This document shows, piece by piece, positions 1-5,675 of a stretch of DNA of 5,675 bases. Position numbers and translations under genes: made by a program. Under the pieces are notes generated by a model. That model was not told where the DNA came from and ran no database searches. It worked only from the letters and a program-made list of their open reading frames with translations. Source of the stretch: Bacillota bacterium (GTDB taxonomy: Bacteria; Bacillota; Clostridia; Peptostreptococcales; Acidaminobacteraceae); the NCBI GenBank assembly GCA_023443345.1, contig JAEZUZ010000041.1, positions 1 through 5,675 on the forward strand, written 5' to 3'. How positions within the stretch are numbered: the stretch's first letter is position 1; every line of letters begins with the position of its first letter.

Positions 1-626
1 CTGTAGAACTTGAGACTAAAAATCCACTATTAGTTTTATTAAAGAAAAAGTACCTATTTTCATTTTTAATAATTTCACTACCTATTGTACTTATGTATGC
101 TCAATCAACTTATGGACTTCCACTTCAGCTAAAAAGAGCATATGGTCCAGTTCAAGCACCAATTATAAATGGTAAACTAATGGCCTTAAATGCAATCGTA
201 GTTGTAATAGGTTCATTCCTATTAAATGACTTTAATCAAAAACATGACGCATTATTTAATCTAATTCTAGGTGGAATTTTTACAACAGTTGGACTTGGAA
301 TGCTTGGATTATTCTACTACAGCATGCCACTTTACTACTTAAGTGTAATACTTTGGACTATAGGAGAAATATTTAATAAGGTAAATACAAATGTATATAT
401 CCTAAAACATACGCCAAGGAATTTCAGGGCAAGATTTGGGGGAATTTTCGATATAACTAGAGGTGTTGCAATAGTTTTAAGTCCAAAATTAATGAGTATA
501 CTTTTAAATCACTATACTCCAAAAATGAGTTGGGCTATATTCTCACTTCTGTGTATTATAGCAACATTTGGTTTAATTGCTCTATATAAAATAGAGAGAA
601 AAAAGGAAAAAAGGATAATAAAATAA
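1..626 (+). CDS. MFS transporter, C-terminal half (partial at the window's left edge)
   Basis: This is the C-terminal half of a major facilitator superfamily transporter, probably a proton-driven multidrug or small-molecule exporter in the cytoplasmic membrane. The frame is open from base 3 with no stop before 624-626, so the ATG at 93 is an internal methionine. About 207 residues are visible, against roughly 400 for a full MFS protein. They begin with a charged stretch rich in Lys and Glu, like the central cytoplasmic loop, followed by six hydrophobic segments at about visible residues 18-38, 57-75, 84-104, 108-130, 145-168 and 175-196 (TM7-TM12), and a basic tail ending in KKEKRIIK. The YAQSTYGLPL stretch in the first segment and WTIGEI in the fourth resemble the MdtH/YajR-like drug-exporter group, which is inference from memory. 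The substrate cannot be told. It converges on the sugar operon, so a shared function is not implied. Confidence 0.8.
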   Translation, partial: VELETKNPLLVLLKKKYLFSFLIISLPIVLMYAQSTYGLPLQLKRAYGPVQAPIINGKLMALNAIVVVIGSFLLNDFNQKHDALFNLILGGIFTTVGLGMLGLFYYSMPLYYLSVILWTIGEIFNKVNTNVYILKHTPRNFRARFGGIFDITRGVAIVLSPKLMSILLNHYTPKMSWAIFSLLCIIATFGLIALYKIERKKEKRIIK

Positions 627-649
627 AAACAATAATAGAATAGAATAAA

Positions 650-678
650 ATAAAAGGAAGACATCGTCTTCCTTTTAT
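650..678. terminator. Bidirectional intrinsic terminator between convergent genes
   Basis: A perfect inverted repeat pairs 650-662 with 666-678 (13 base pairs) around a three-base loop (ATC, 663-665). The core is GGAAGAC/GTCTTCC flanked by A/T pairs. Read on the plus strand it ends in a T-rich run (TTTTATATTT, 673-682) and would stop the transporter transcript. Read on the minus strand it is followed by a longer T-rich tract, formed by the A-rich pentamers TAGAA TAGAA TAAAA TAAAA at 636-655, and would stop the sugar operon. The minus-strand stop codon of the ROK kinase (675-677) lies inside the stem. Confidence 0.88.
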
Positions 679-1550
679 ATTTCACATAGATAACTTGCTC
701 CAAGTATTCCTGGATTGTCAATTAAACTGACATCGACTTCTGGATGAAATTCCTTTGGATATATTATTTCATTTGAAAGTTTCTCAAGAAGTTGATCTTT
801 AATTATAGGCCAAGCCTTTGACATACCACCTGTTAAAATAATCTTTTGAGGATTAAATATAAGTGCTAAATTTGCTAAACCTACTGCTATATAATCTGTC
901 AATTCAGAGATTGATTCAGTAGCTAGCTCATCTCCTTCTAAATGTCTATCAAAAATTTCCTTTGCACTTGTAGCTTTATTCTGACTTTTTTCATTATATA
1001 TTTCTAAAAATCTACTAGCTGATGCATAGGCTTCAAAGCAGCCATTTCTTGAACAAGTACACTTGCGTCCATTTTTAACTATTACAGCATGCCCAGGCTC
1101 TAGTGCCTGTCCATTGTGTCCATATAGCACTTTTCCATCTACAATTGCTCCGCCGCCTATACCAGTTCCAAGTGTAATTAGAAGTCCATCATTAACCCCT
1201 TTAAGTTTTCCAAATCCAAATTCAGCAACACATGCAACTGTTGCATCATTACCAATGAAAAGTTCGACATTTAAATCTTTTAATTCTCGCTCTAAGTCGA
1301 CATCTACAAGAGGGACATTTACACATCTATATATGTAGTTTCTCCTGTGATCTACCATTCCTGGTATGCCAATTCCGACTTTTTTTATGTCATATTTTTC
1401 TTTAACAGCAGATATTTCATCTCTAAGTTGAGATATCAGAGCATCTTTGGAAGTTTTATTAACAGGAACTTCTCTTTTAAATACGATTTCTCCATTATCT
1501 ACAACTCCCATTGCAATATTTGTACCACCTAGGTCTATTCCTAGAATCAT
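675..1550 (-). CDS. ROK-family sugar kinase, probable glucokinase
   Basis: This is a cytoplasmic ROK-family kinase, most likely glucokinase, making glucose-6-phosphate from glucose and ATP. Its 291 residues are slightly short for the family (about 290-320) but complete. The N-terminal phosphate-binding motif is DLGGTN (6-11). The catalytic aspartate is D102 in GNDATVA (100-106), GTGIGGG lies at 128-134, and EPGH (151-154) supplies the zinc-binding histidine. The zinc cysteines are C164, C166 and C171 in KCTCSRNGCFE, and a second nucleotide-binding glycine pair is at 241-242. The family motif is usually CxCGxxGCxE, and here serine (S167) replaces the first glycine. The start ATG overlaps the pgi stop as ATGA, with GGAG eight bases upstream, so translation is probably coupled to pgi. 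It is the last gene of the operon. Its place after galM and pgi favours glucose as substrate, but ROK members also act on allose, fructose, mannose or N-acetylmannosamine, and sequence alone does not exclude these. Confidence 0.88.
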   Translation of the reverse strand: MILGIDLGGTNIAMGVVDNGEIVFKREVPVNKTSKDALISQLRDEISAVKEKYDIKKVGIGIPGMVDHRRNYIYRCVNVPLVDVDLERELKDLNVELFIGNDATVACVAEFGFGKLKGVNDGLLITLGTGIGGGAIVDGKVLYGHNGQALEPGHAVIVKNGRKCTCSRNGCFEAYASASRFLEIYNEKSQNKATSAKEIFDRHLEGDELATESISELTDYIAVGLANLALIFNPQKIILTGGMSKAWPIIKDQLLEKLSNEIIYPKEFHPEVDVSLIDNPGILGASYLCEI

Positions 1551-2851
1551 AGAAGCTTCTCCAATTCTTTTCTTCTGTCTTGAGTACCAGGCTTGCCTAT
1601 TAAAGCAAACATGTTGTCTTTATATCCCTCAACTCCCGGCTGATCAAATGGATTTATTCCAAGTAGATATCCACTTACTGCACATGCCTTCATAAAGAAG
1701 TAGTAAAGTTCAGTAATTGTTGCTATATCTTTTTTTTCCATAGAAATTCTTAGATTATTAACCCCATCAGCTCTGTGAGCTAGTATAGTAGCTAGCATTG
1801 CAGCTTCATTTACTTGATCAAGTGTCTTTCCTGCTGCATAATTTAGTCCATCTACATCTTCTTGAAGTTTTGGCACTACGATTTCTGCATTAGATCTATT
1901 AAAGCTTATTGTAGTTTCAAAAAGTATTCTACTTCCCTGCTGTAAATACTGTCCCATTGAATGTAAATCTGTAGTATTGATTACTGAAGCTGGAAAGATT
2001 CCCTTCTCATTTTTTCCTTCTGATTCTCCATATAGTTGTTTAAACCACTCTCCAATATATCTAAGCTTTGGATCGTAAGCTACTAAAACTTCGACAAATT
2101 TATTATCTTTATAAAGTAAGTTTCTAACCAATGCATACTGGTAGGCTATATTTTCTTCAATATTTGGATTAGCATATTTTTCTTGAGCCATCTCAAGTGT
2201 CTTTTTGATTTGGAAAATATCAAATCCTGCAACACTTATAGCTAGTAGCCCAACAGGAGTAAATACTGAATATCTTCCTCCAATATCTGAATCAAGTACG
2301 AAATTTCTGTAGTTTAATTTATCACATAGAACTCTTAAAGCACCTGCACTCTTATCAGTAGTAGCTATAATTCTTCTACTTGCCTCTTCTTTATACTTCT
2401 CTTCCATGTATTCTCTTAGAATTCTAAAGCTTACAGCTGTCTCATGTGTTCTAGCTGACTTACTTATTACATGTACATATACACTTTTATCTTTAATATA
2501 ATCTAAGATTTCCCTTGCTTGTTCACTTGAAATAGAATTTCCAAAATATATGATTTCTGGTTTATTTGAAAACTCAGATCTAAGTGCATCTATAACAGAT
2601 CTTGCCCCTAGATAAGACCCACCAATTCCACACACAACTAGTACATCGGCATTTTCTCTAATTTCATTAGCTATATCTTGGATTTCTTTAAGCATTGAAT
2701 CATCTAATCTCTTGCTCAAATCTAACCATCCAAGGTAGTCAGAGCCTTCACCAGTTTTTTGATGTATCATATTGTGAACTCTATCAATTTCGCCTTGATA
2801 CTTCTTTAATTCTTCAATACCATAGTCACAATATCTTAAATCTAATTTCAT
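1547..2851 (-). CDS. pgi: Glucose-6-phosphate isomerase
   Basis: This is glucose-6-phosphate isomerase, a cytoplasmic glycolytic enzyme converting glucose-6-phosphate to fructose-6-phosphate. Its 434 residues suit the short bacterial form (about 430-450). Family landmarks are the first phosphate-binding loop GIGGSYLGARS (75-85), signature 1 around DIGGRYS (189-195, with R193), the catalytic-base loop GESEGK (275-280; E276 by analogy with rabbit E357), H359 in the ring-opening histidine loop, and a full signature 2 from G394 to K411 including FDQPGVEGYK. Two loops deviate. The second phosphate loop, SKSGTTTE in most bacterial enzymes, reads SKSARTHE (130-137). The histidine loop, usually AHTDGGVPN, reads AHRADGVNN (358-366). 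I re-read the first in the nucleotides and it is not a frameshift. The start is supported by AGGAGG four bases upstream. It follows galM by 8 bases and its stop overlaps the kinase start by 4. Core catalytic residues remain, so activity is likely. Confidence 0.95.
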   Translation of the reverse strand: MKLDLRYCDYGIEELKKYQGEIDRVHNMIHQKTGEGSDYLGWLDLSKRLDDSMLKEIQDIANEIRENADVLVVCGIGGSYLGARSVIDALRSEFSNKPEIIYFGNSISSEQAREILDYIKDKSVYVHVISKSARTHETAVSFRILREYMEEKYKEEASRRIIATTDKSAGALRVLCDKLNYRNFVLDSDIGGRYSVFTPVGLLAISVAGFDIFQIKKTLEMAQEKYANPNIEENIAYQYALVRNLLYKDNKFVEVLVAYDPKLRYIGEWFKQLYGESEGKNEKGIFPASVINTTDLHSMGQYLQQGSRILFETTISFNRSNAEIVVPKLQEDVDGLNYAAGKTLDQVNEAAMLATILAHRADGVNNLRISMEKKDIATITELYYFFMKACAVSGYLLGINPFDQPGVEGYKDNMFALIGKPGTQDRRKELEKLL

Positions 2852-2862
2852 TTTTCCTCCTA
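2852..2862 (-). promoter_or_regulatory. pgi ribosome binding site overlapping the galM stop codon
   Basis: On the minus strand this reads TAGGAGGAAAA directly before the pgi ATG. The galM stop codon TAG (2860-2862) shares two bases with the AGGAGG Shine-Dalgarno core (2856-2861). The spacer to the ATG is only four bases, on the short side. A ribosome terminating on galM would therefore cover the pgi initiation site, which suggests translational coupling or reinitiation. It also fixes the pgi start. Confidence 0.75.
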
Positions 2863-3870
2863 CACAAGCTTAAATCTATATCTTGTCATGTGATTATACT
2901 CTTGAGATTCTCTTAAAATTGAATCAGGGAAATGACTATAATTTATAGCATTAGGCCAATTTTGAGTTTCTAAACAAATGCCACTTTGGTTTTTATATAC
3001 TACTGCTTTTCCTTTTTCTCCTTCAAGATAATTTGAAGTATAAATCTGTATACCTGGCTTTGTAGTATAGCATTCTAGAACTAAATTTTCATTTTTAAGA
3101 GTTGCTGCTAGTTTTAAATCACTAACACTATCTTTGTGCAATATAAAGTTATGATCTAAACCTCTTGCTGATTCTAACATGCTCTCATTTCGATTTAGAA
3201 CTTCATATAGATCTCTAAACTCTCTAAAGTCCATACATGTGCCTTCTACAGATTTTAAATCCCCATTTGGGTATGACTGATTGCCATTATCTGTAAATTG
3301 ATCAGCTTCTATCTTTAGAAAATGACCTTTAAGAGTATTTTTATCTTGACCATACAAGTTAAAATATCCATGCCAAGTCAAATTACACAGTGTATTTTTA
3401 TCTGTGCTTGCCTTGTATATTATATCAAAATCTAGGTGATTTTTATTAGACTTTAAAACATATGTAACATAGACTTTTAAATTCCCAGGAAATCCATTTT
3501 CACCATCTTTTGATAGATATGAGAAAGTAATACTATTTTCATCTAAAGATTCTAAATTCCAAATTTTGCTATTAAACCCACCTTCACCTCCATGAAGTAA
3601 GTTGTTTTCTGAATTAGCTTTTAATTTATATTGCTTAGAATCTAATGTAAAAGTTGCTCCTGCTATTCTATTAGCTACTCTTCCAACTATTGCTCCAAAG
3701 TACTTATCTTGATTTTTATAATCTTCTGCATTTTCTGGGCCAAGTAGTACATCAACGTCCTTTTTTCCATCATTTATAACTAACGAAATAGTAGTTGCAC
3801 CATAATCTGTGACTTTTAAGGTCGCTAAATTGCCATTAAATTTAGAAGATATTGTATATGTATTTAACAT
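2860..3870 (-). CDS. galM: Aldose 1-epimerase (galactose mutarotase)
   Basis: GalM interconverts the beta and alpha anomers of galactose (and glucose), providing the alpha-galactose that GalK uses. It acts in the cytoplasm, since there is no signal peptide. Its 336 residues are near the usual 340. By analogy with the Lactococcus enzyme, substrate-binding residues are R68 in GRVANRI (63-69), H93 in NLLHGG (90-95) and D239 in GLDHNF (237-242). The catalytic acid is H167 in LTWHGYFNL (164-172), and the catalytic base is E301 in GICLETQ (297-303). The catalytic histidine motif is normally TNHSYFNL. Here tryptophan replaces the preceding asparagine (W166) and glycine the following serine (G168), and the codons confirm this. 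The start ATG shares one base with the galE stop (TAATG), and GGAG (3878-3881) lies seven bases upstream inside galE. Its place directly after galE makes GalM a much better name than a generic sugar epimerase. Confidence 0.94.
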   Translation of the reverse strand: MLNTYTISSKFNGNLATLKVTDYGATTISLVINDGKKDVDVLLGPENAEDYKNQDKYFGAIVGRVANRIAGATFTLDSKQYKLKANSENNLLHGGEGGFNSKIWNLESLDENSITFSYLSKDGENGFPGNLKVYVTYVLKSNKNHLDFDIIYKASTDKNTLCNLTWHGYFNLYGQDKNTLKGHFLKIEADQFTDNGNQSYPNGDLKSVEGTCMDFREFRDLYEVLNRNESMLESARGLDHNFILHKDSVSDLKLAATLKNENLVLECYTTKPGIQIYTSNYLEGEKGKAVVYKNQSGICLETQNWPNAINYSHFPDSILRESQEYNHMTRYRFKLV

Positions 3871-4862
3871 TACTTATCTCCATATCCATCTGGATTATTT
3901 TTATGCCAATTCCATGCTGTCCTTAAAATTTCGTCTAAATCTGTATACTGAGCTTGCCATCCCAAAATATCTTTGATTTTCTTTACTGAAGCTACTTCAA
4001 TTGAAGGATCCCCTTCACGTCTATCTGAATCAATAGCCTTAATTGGCTCTTGAGTTACTTTTCTTGAGTGCTCAATTATCTCTCTTACAGAGTAACCCTT
4101 TCCAGTTCCAACATTGAAAGCCTGTGACTCTCCACCATTTTGTAAATATTCCATAGCTAGAATATGTGCTCTTGCTAAGTCATTGACATGTACATAGTCT
4201 CTAATACATGTCCCATCTTCTGTTGGATAGTCAGTGCCAAATATTTTTATATCTTCTCTTTTTTTATTGGCAACTTGTAGAACTAATGGAATTAAATGTG
4301 TCTCAGGGTTGTGATCTTCACCTATTTCTCCACTTTCGTGATCTCCACATGCGTTGAAATATCTAAGAGCTACATATCTAAGATTTGAGGCTTTAGATAC
4401 CCAGTACATCATTTCTTCCATTGCTAATTTTGTCTGACCATAGCAACTTTCTGGGTGTTTTCTATCATCTTCTTCCATAGGAATTTTTTCAGGATCTCCA
4501 TAGACTGCAGCACTTGATGAAAAAACAATGTAATTTATATCATTATCTAACATTGATTGTAAAAGTACCTGTGTCCCATATACGTTGTTGTCATAGTACT
4601 TTAGAGGAAATTGAGCAGACTCACCAACAAGTGAATTTGCTGCAAAATGTATTACTCCCTCTACATTTTCCTTAGAAAATATCTCATCTAATGCCTTTTT
4701 ATCTCTTAAATCTGCTTCATAAAACTTTACATCTTTAGGAACGGCCGCTCTATGGCCAGTCTGAAGATTATCTACTACAATGACTTCTATTCCCTTTTCA
4801 TATAGTGCTCTTACTGTATGAGATCCAACATATCCAGCACCACCGCAAACTACTATTGCCAT
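3870..4862 (-). CDS. galE: UDP-glucose 4-epimerase
   Basis: GalE is an NAD-dependent cytoplasmic epimerase interconverting UDP-galactose and UDP-glucose, for galactose catabolism and for supplying UDP-galactose to surface polysaccharides. Its 330 residues match the family. The extended short-chain dehydrogenase fold shows the NAD-binding GGAGYVG (7-13) and D31 in VDNLQTGH. The catalytic serine lies in FSSSAAVYG (114-122, probably S117), with Y141 and K145 in YGQTK. Substrate-loop motifs are RYFNACG (167-173), HLIPLVL (189-195), the hallmark DGTCIRDYVHVNDLA (216-230) and NVGTGKGYSV (250-259). Near the C-terminus GDPSIEVA (284-291) puts Glu289 where E. coli has Tyr299 by hand alignment, a position tied to sugar specificity. 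AAAGGAG (4868-4874) lies five bases before the ATG and confirms the start. It begins 12 bases after the galK stop, and its own stop overlaps the galM start. Confidence 0.96.
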   Translation of the reverse strand: MAIVVCGGAGYVGSHTVRALYEKGIEVIVVDNLQTGHRAAVPKDVKFYEADLRDKKALDEIFSKENVEGVIHFAANSLVGESAQFPLKYYDNNVYGTQVLLQSMLDNDINYIVFSSSAAVYGDPEKIPMEEDDRKHPESCYGQTKLAMEEMMYWVSKASNLRYVALRYFNACGDHESGEIGEDHNPETHLIPLVLQVANKKREDIKIFGTDYPTEDGTCIRDYVHVNDLARAHILAMEYLQNGGESQAFNVGTGKGYSVREIIEHSRKVTQEPIKAIDSDRREGDPSIEVASVKKIKDILGWQAQYTDLDEILRTAWNWHKNNPDGYGDK

Positions 4863-4874
4863 ACAAACTCCTTT
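4863..4874 (-). promoter_or_regulatory. galE ribosome binding site in the galK-galE gap
   Basis: The 12-base gap between the galK stop and the galE ATG reads AAAGGAGTTTGT on the minus strand. It is little more than a Shine-Dalgarno site (AAAGGAG, 4868-4874) and a five-base spacer. There is no room for a promoter or terminator, which supports cotranscription of galK and galE. Confidence 0.8.
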
Positions 4875-5675
4875 CTAATTATCGAGTTCAAAAACTATAG
4901 CTCCTCTATTTCTTATAGATAAAATCTTACAGCTATTATCACCAAAATATTTTTCTATAAAATTGACATATTCTTGAAGTCTATCATTTGGAACAAAGAC
5001 TTGAATTGTTCCGGCAAAGCCACCACCATGAACTCTTAAAGCTCCATCTTCTTTAAGGAACATTTTTGTTAGAGCCAATGCTATTGACATAGACTGTTCA
5101 CTAGAATCATTATCAGGATATATATTCTGTAAATACATCCATGAAGATTTCCCAGATTCATTTATGTAATTAAGGAATTCTTTAAGTTCATTTTTCTTAA
5201 TAGATTTAACTGCCTCTCTGACTCTATTTTGCTCACTAAAGAAATGTATAGCTCTTAATATGGCTCTCTTTGGAACTCTATCTTTAAGCTCATGAACTCT
5301 ACTTAAGAACTCATTAAAGTCTACTTCTCTTAGAAATTGTTTGCCAAAGAAACTTGCCACTTCTTTCATTTCTCTAGGAATTGAAGCATACGCATCTGTT
5401 AGATTTGCATGGCTTGCTCCAACATCTAAAATACATAGAGAATAGTTGTGAGCTTTTAAATCAAATTCAAGGGGCTCTATAATTGGATTTTCCTTATCTT
5501 TAAAATCAATATGAACAACTGAACCAACTGAGCACGCCATTTGATCCATAAGTCCACATGGCTTTCCAAAATATATATTTTCTGCTTCCTGTCCTATCTT
5601 TGCCCATTCTACATTTGTAACTTCTTGAGCATTAAAAAACTTTGAAGCAACCATCGCTAACATGACTTCTATAGC
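4875..5675 (-). CDS. galK: Galactokinase, C-terminal two thirds (partial at the window's right edge)
   Basis: Galactokinase phosphorylates alpha-galactose with ATP to galactose-1-phosphate, the committed step of the Leloir pathway. It is a cytoplasmic GHMP-family kinase. The frame is open to the right edge, reading AIEV before the methionine at 5661-5663, so that methionine is internal. About 266 of a usual 390 residues are visible. The missing part should hold the galactose-binding signature near the N-terminus and the ATP-binding GLSSSA motif, which normally comes immediately before the first visible residues. Visible landmarks, counted from the edge, are YFGKPCGLMDQMACSVG (35-51, with catalytic Asp at 44), GASHANLTDAY (86-96), LRAIHFFSEQNRV (140-152) and the C-terminal GHMP motif RVHGGGFAGT (214-223). 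These match Firmicutes GalK throughout. It is the first visible gene of the operon. Upstream genes and the promoter are out of view. Confidence 0.96.
   Translation of the reverse strand, partial: AIEVMLAMVASKFFNAQEVTNVEWAKIGQEAENIYFGKPCGLMDQMACSVGSVVHIDFKDKENPIIEPLEFDLKAHNYSLCILDVGASHANLTDAYASIPREMKEVASFFGKQFLREVDFNEFLSRVHELKDRVPKRAILRAIHFFSEQNRVREAVKSIKKNELKEFLNYINESGKSSWMYLQNIYPDNDSSEQSMSIALALTKMFLKEDGALRVHGGGFAGTIQVFVPNDRLQEYVNFIEKYFGDNSCKILSIRNRGAIVFELDN

Noticed and set aside
93..626. The ATG at 93 as the start of a small complete membrane protein
   Set aside because: The same frame is open back to base 3 and encodes a charged linker plus the start of a transmembrane segment that the ATG would cut in half. 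No Shine-Dalgarno site lies before it. It is an internal methionine of a longer MFS protein.
636..655. Short tandem A-rich pentamers (TAGAA, TAGAA, TAAAA, TAAAA) as a repeat element
   Set aside because: Only four imperfect units. They are better explained as the T-rich tract of the minus-strand terminator.
512..721. A 69-residue minus-strand open frame across the convergent gap
   Set aside because: It lies antisense to the transporter, overlaps the end of the ROK gene and crosses the terminator. Its composition (runs of Phe, Tyr, Ile) is what AT-rich antisense DNA gives. No recognisable domain.
1063..1338. Plus-strand open frame of 91 residues antisense to the ROK kinase
   Set aside because: It is Pro/Ser/Thr-rich antisense translation of a strongly supported gene, with no family resemblance.
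1347..1695. Two overlapping plus-strand open frames (1347-1532 and 1447-1695)
   Set aside because: Both are antisense to the kinase and pgi, overlap each other in different frames and show no domain.
2695..2916. Plus-strand open frame of 73 residues across the pgi-galM junction
   Set aside because: It is antisense to two well-supported genes and has no recognisable content.
2852..4874. Internal promoters, riboswitches or attenuators between operon genes
   Set aside because: The gaps are 12, -1 and 8 bases, too short for such elements. Promoters inside coding sequence cannot be judged by eye in DNA this AT-rich.
4875..5663. The ATG at 5661-5663 as the true galK start
   Set aside because: The frame continues to the window edge as AIEV, which matches the residues that follow GLSSSA in galactokinases. 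A protein starting here would lack the ATP and galactose motifs.

Overview
The window is AT-rich (roughly one third G+C by eye). Its Shine-Dalgarno sites are strong (GGAG to AGGAGG), it favours AGA for arginine, and its genes are tightly packed. This fits a low-GC Gram-positive bacterium (Bacillota, perhaps an anaerobic clostridial or Tissierellia-type lineage). The genus cannot be fixed from the sequence, and nothing points to a plasmid, phage or transposon.

Layout: the left end (1-626, plus strand) holds the C-terminal half of a major facilitator superfamily (MFS) transporter whose N-terminal half lies outside the window. A 48-base convergent gap (627-674) carries a near-ideal hairpin that can terminate transcription from both sides. 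The rest of the window (675-5675) is a single minus-strand operon, in transcription order: galK (5' end cut by the right edge), galE, galM, pgi, and a ROK-family sugar kinase that is probably a glucokinase. Junctions are +12 bases, a 1-base overlap (TAATG), +8 bases with the upstream stop codon inside the next Shine-Dalgarno site, and a 4-base overlap (ATGA). The spacing strongly implies one polycistronic message. Its promoter must lie beyond the right edge.

How the genes work together: GalM interconverts beta- and alpha-galactose (and glucose), GalK makes galactose-1-phosphate, and GalE interconverts UDP-galactose and UDP-glucose. Glucokinase makes glucose-6-phosphate, and Pgi passes it into glycolysis as fructose-6-phosphate. 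The set can process both halves of lactose, or galactose and glucose together. The uridylyltransferase GalT, needed for a standard Leloir pathway, is not in the visible part.

I see no new biological system here. The points worth a second look are substitutions in normally well-conserved active-site loops of Pgi, smaller ones in GalM, GalE and the ROK kinase, and a terminator whose stem contains the last stop codon of the operon.
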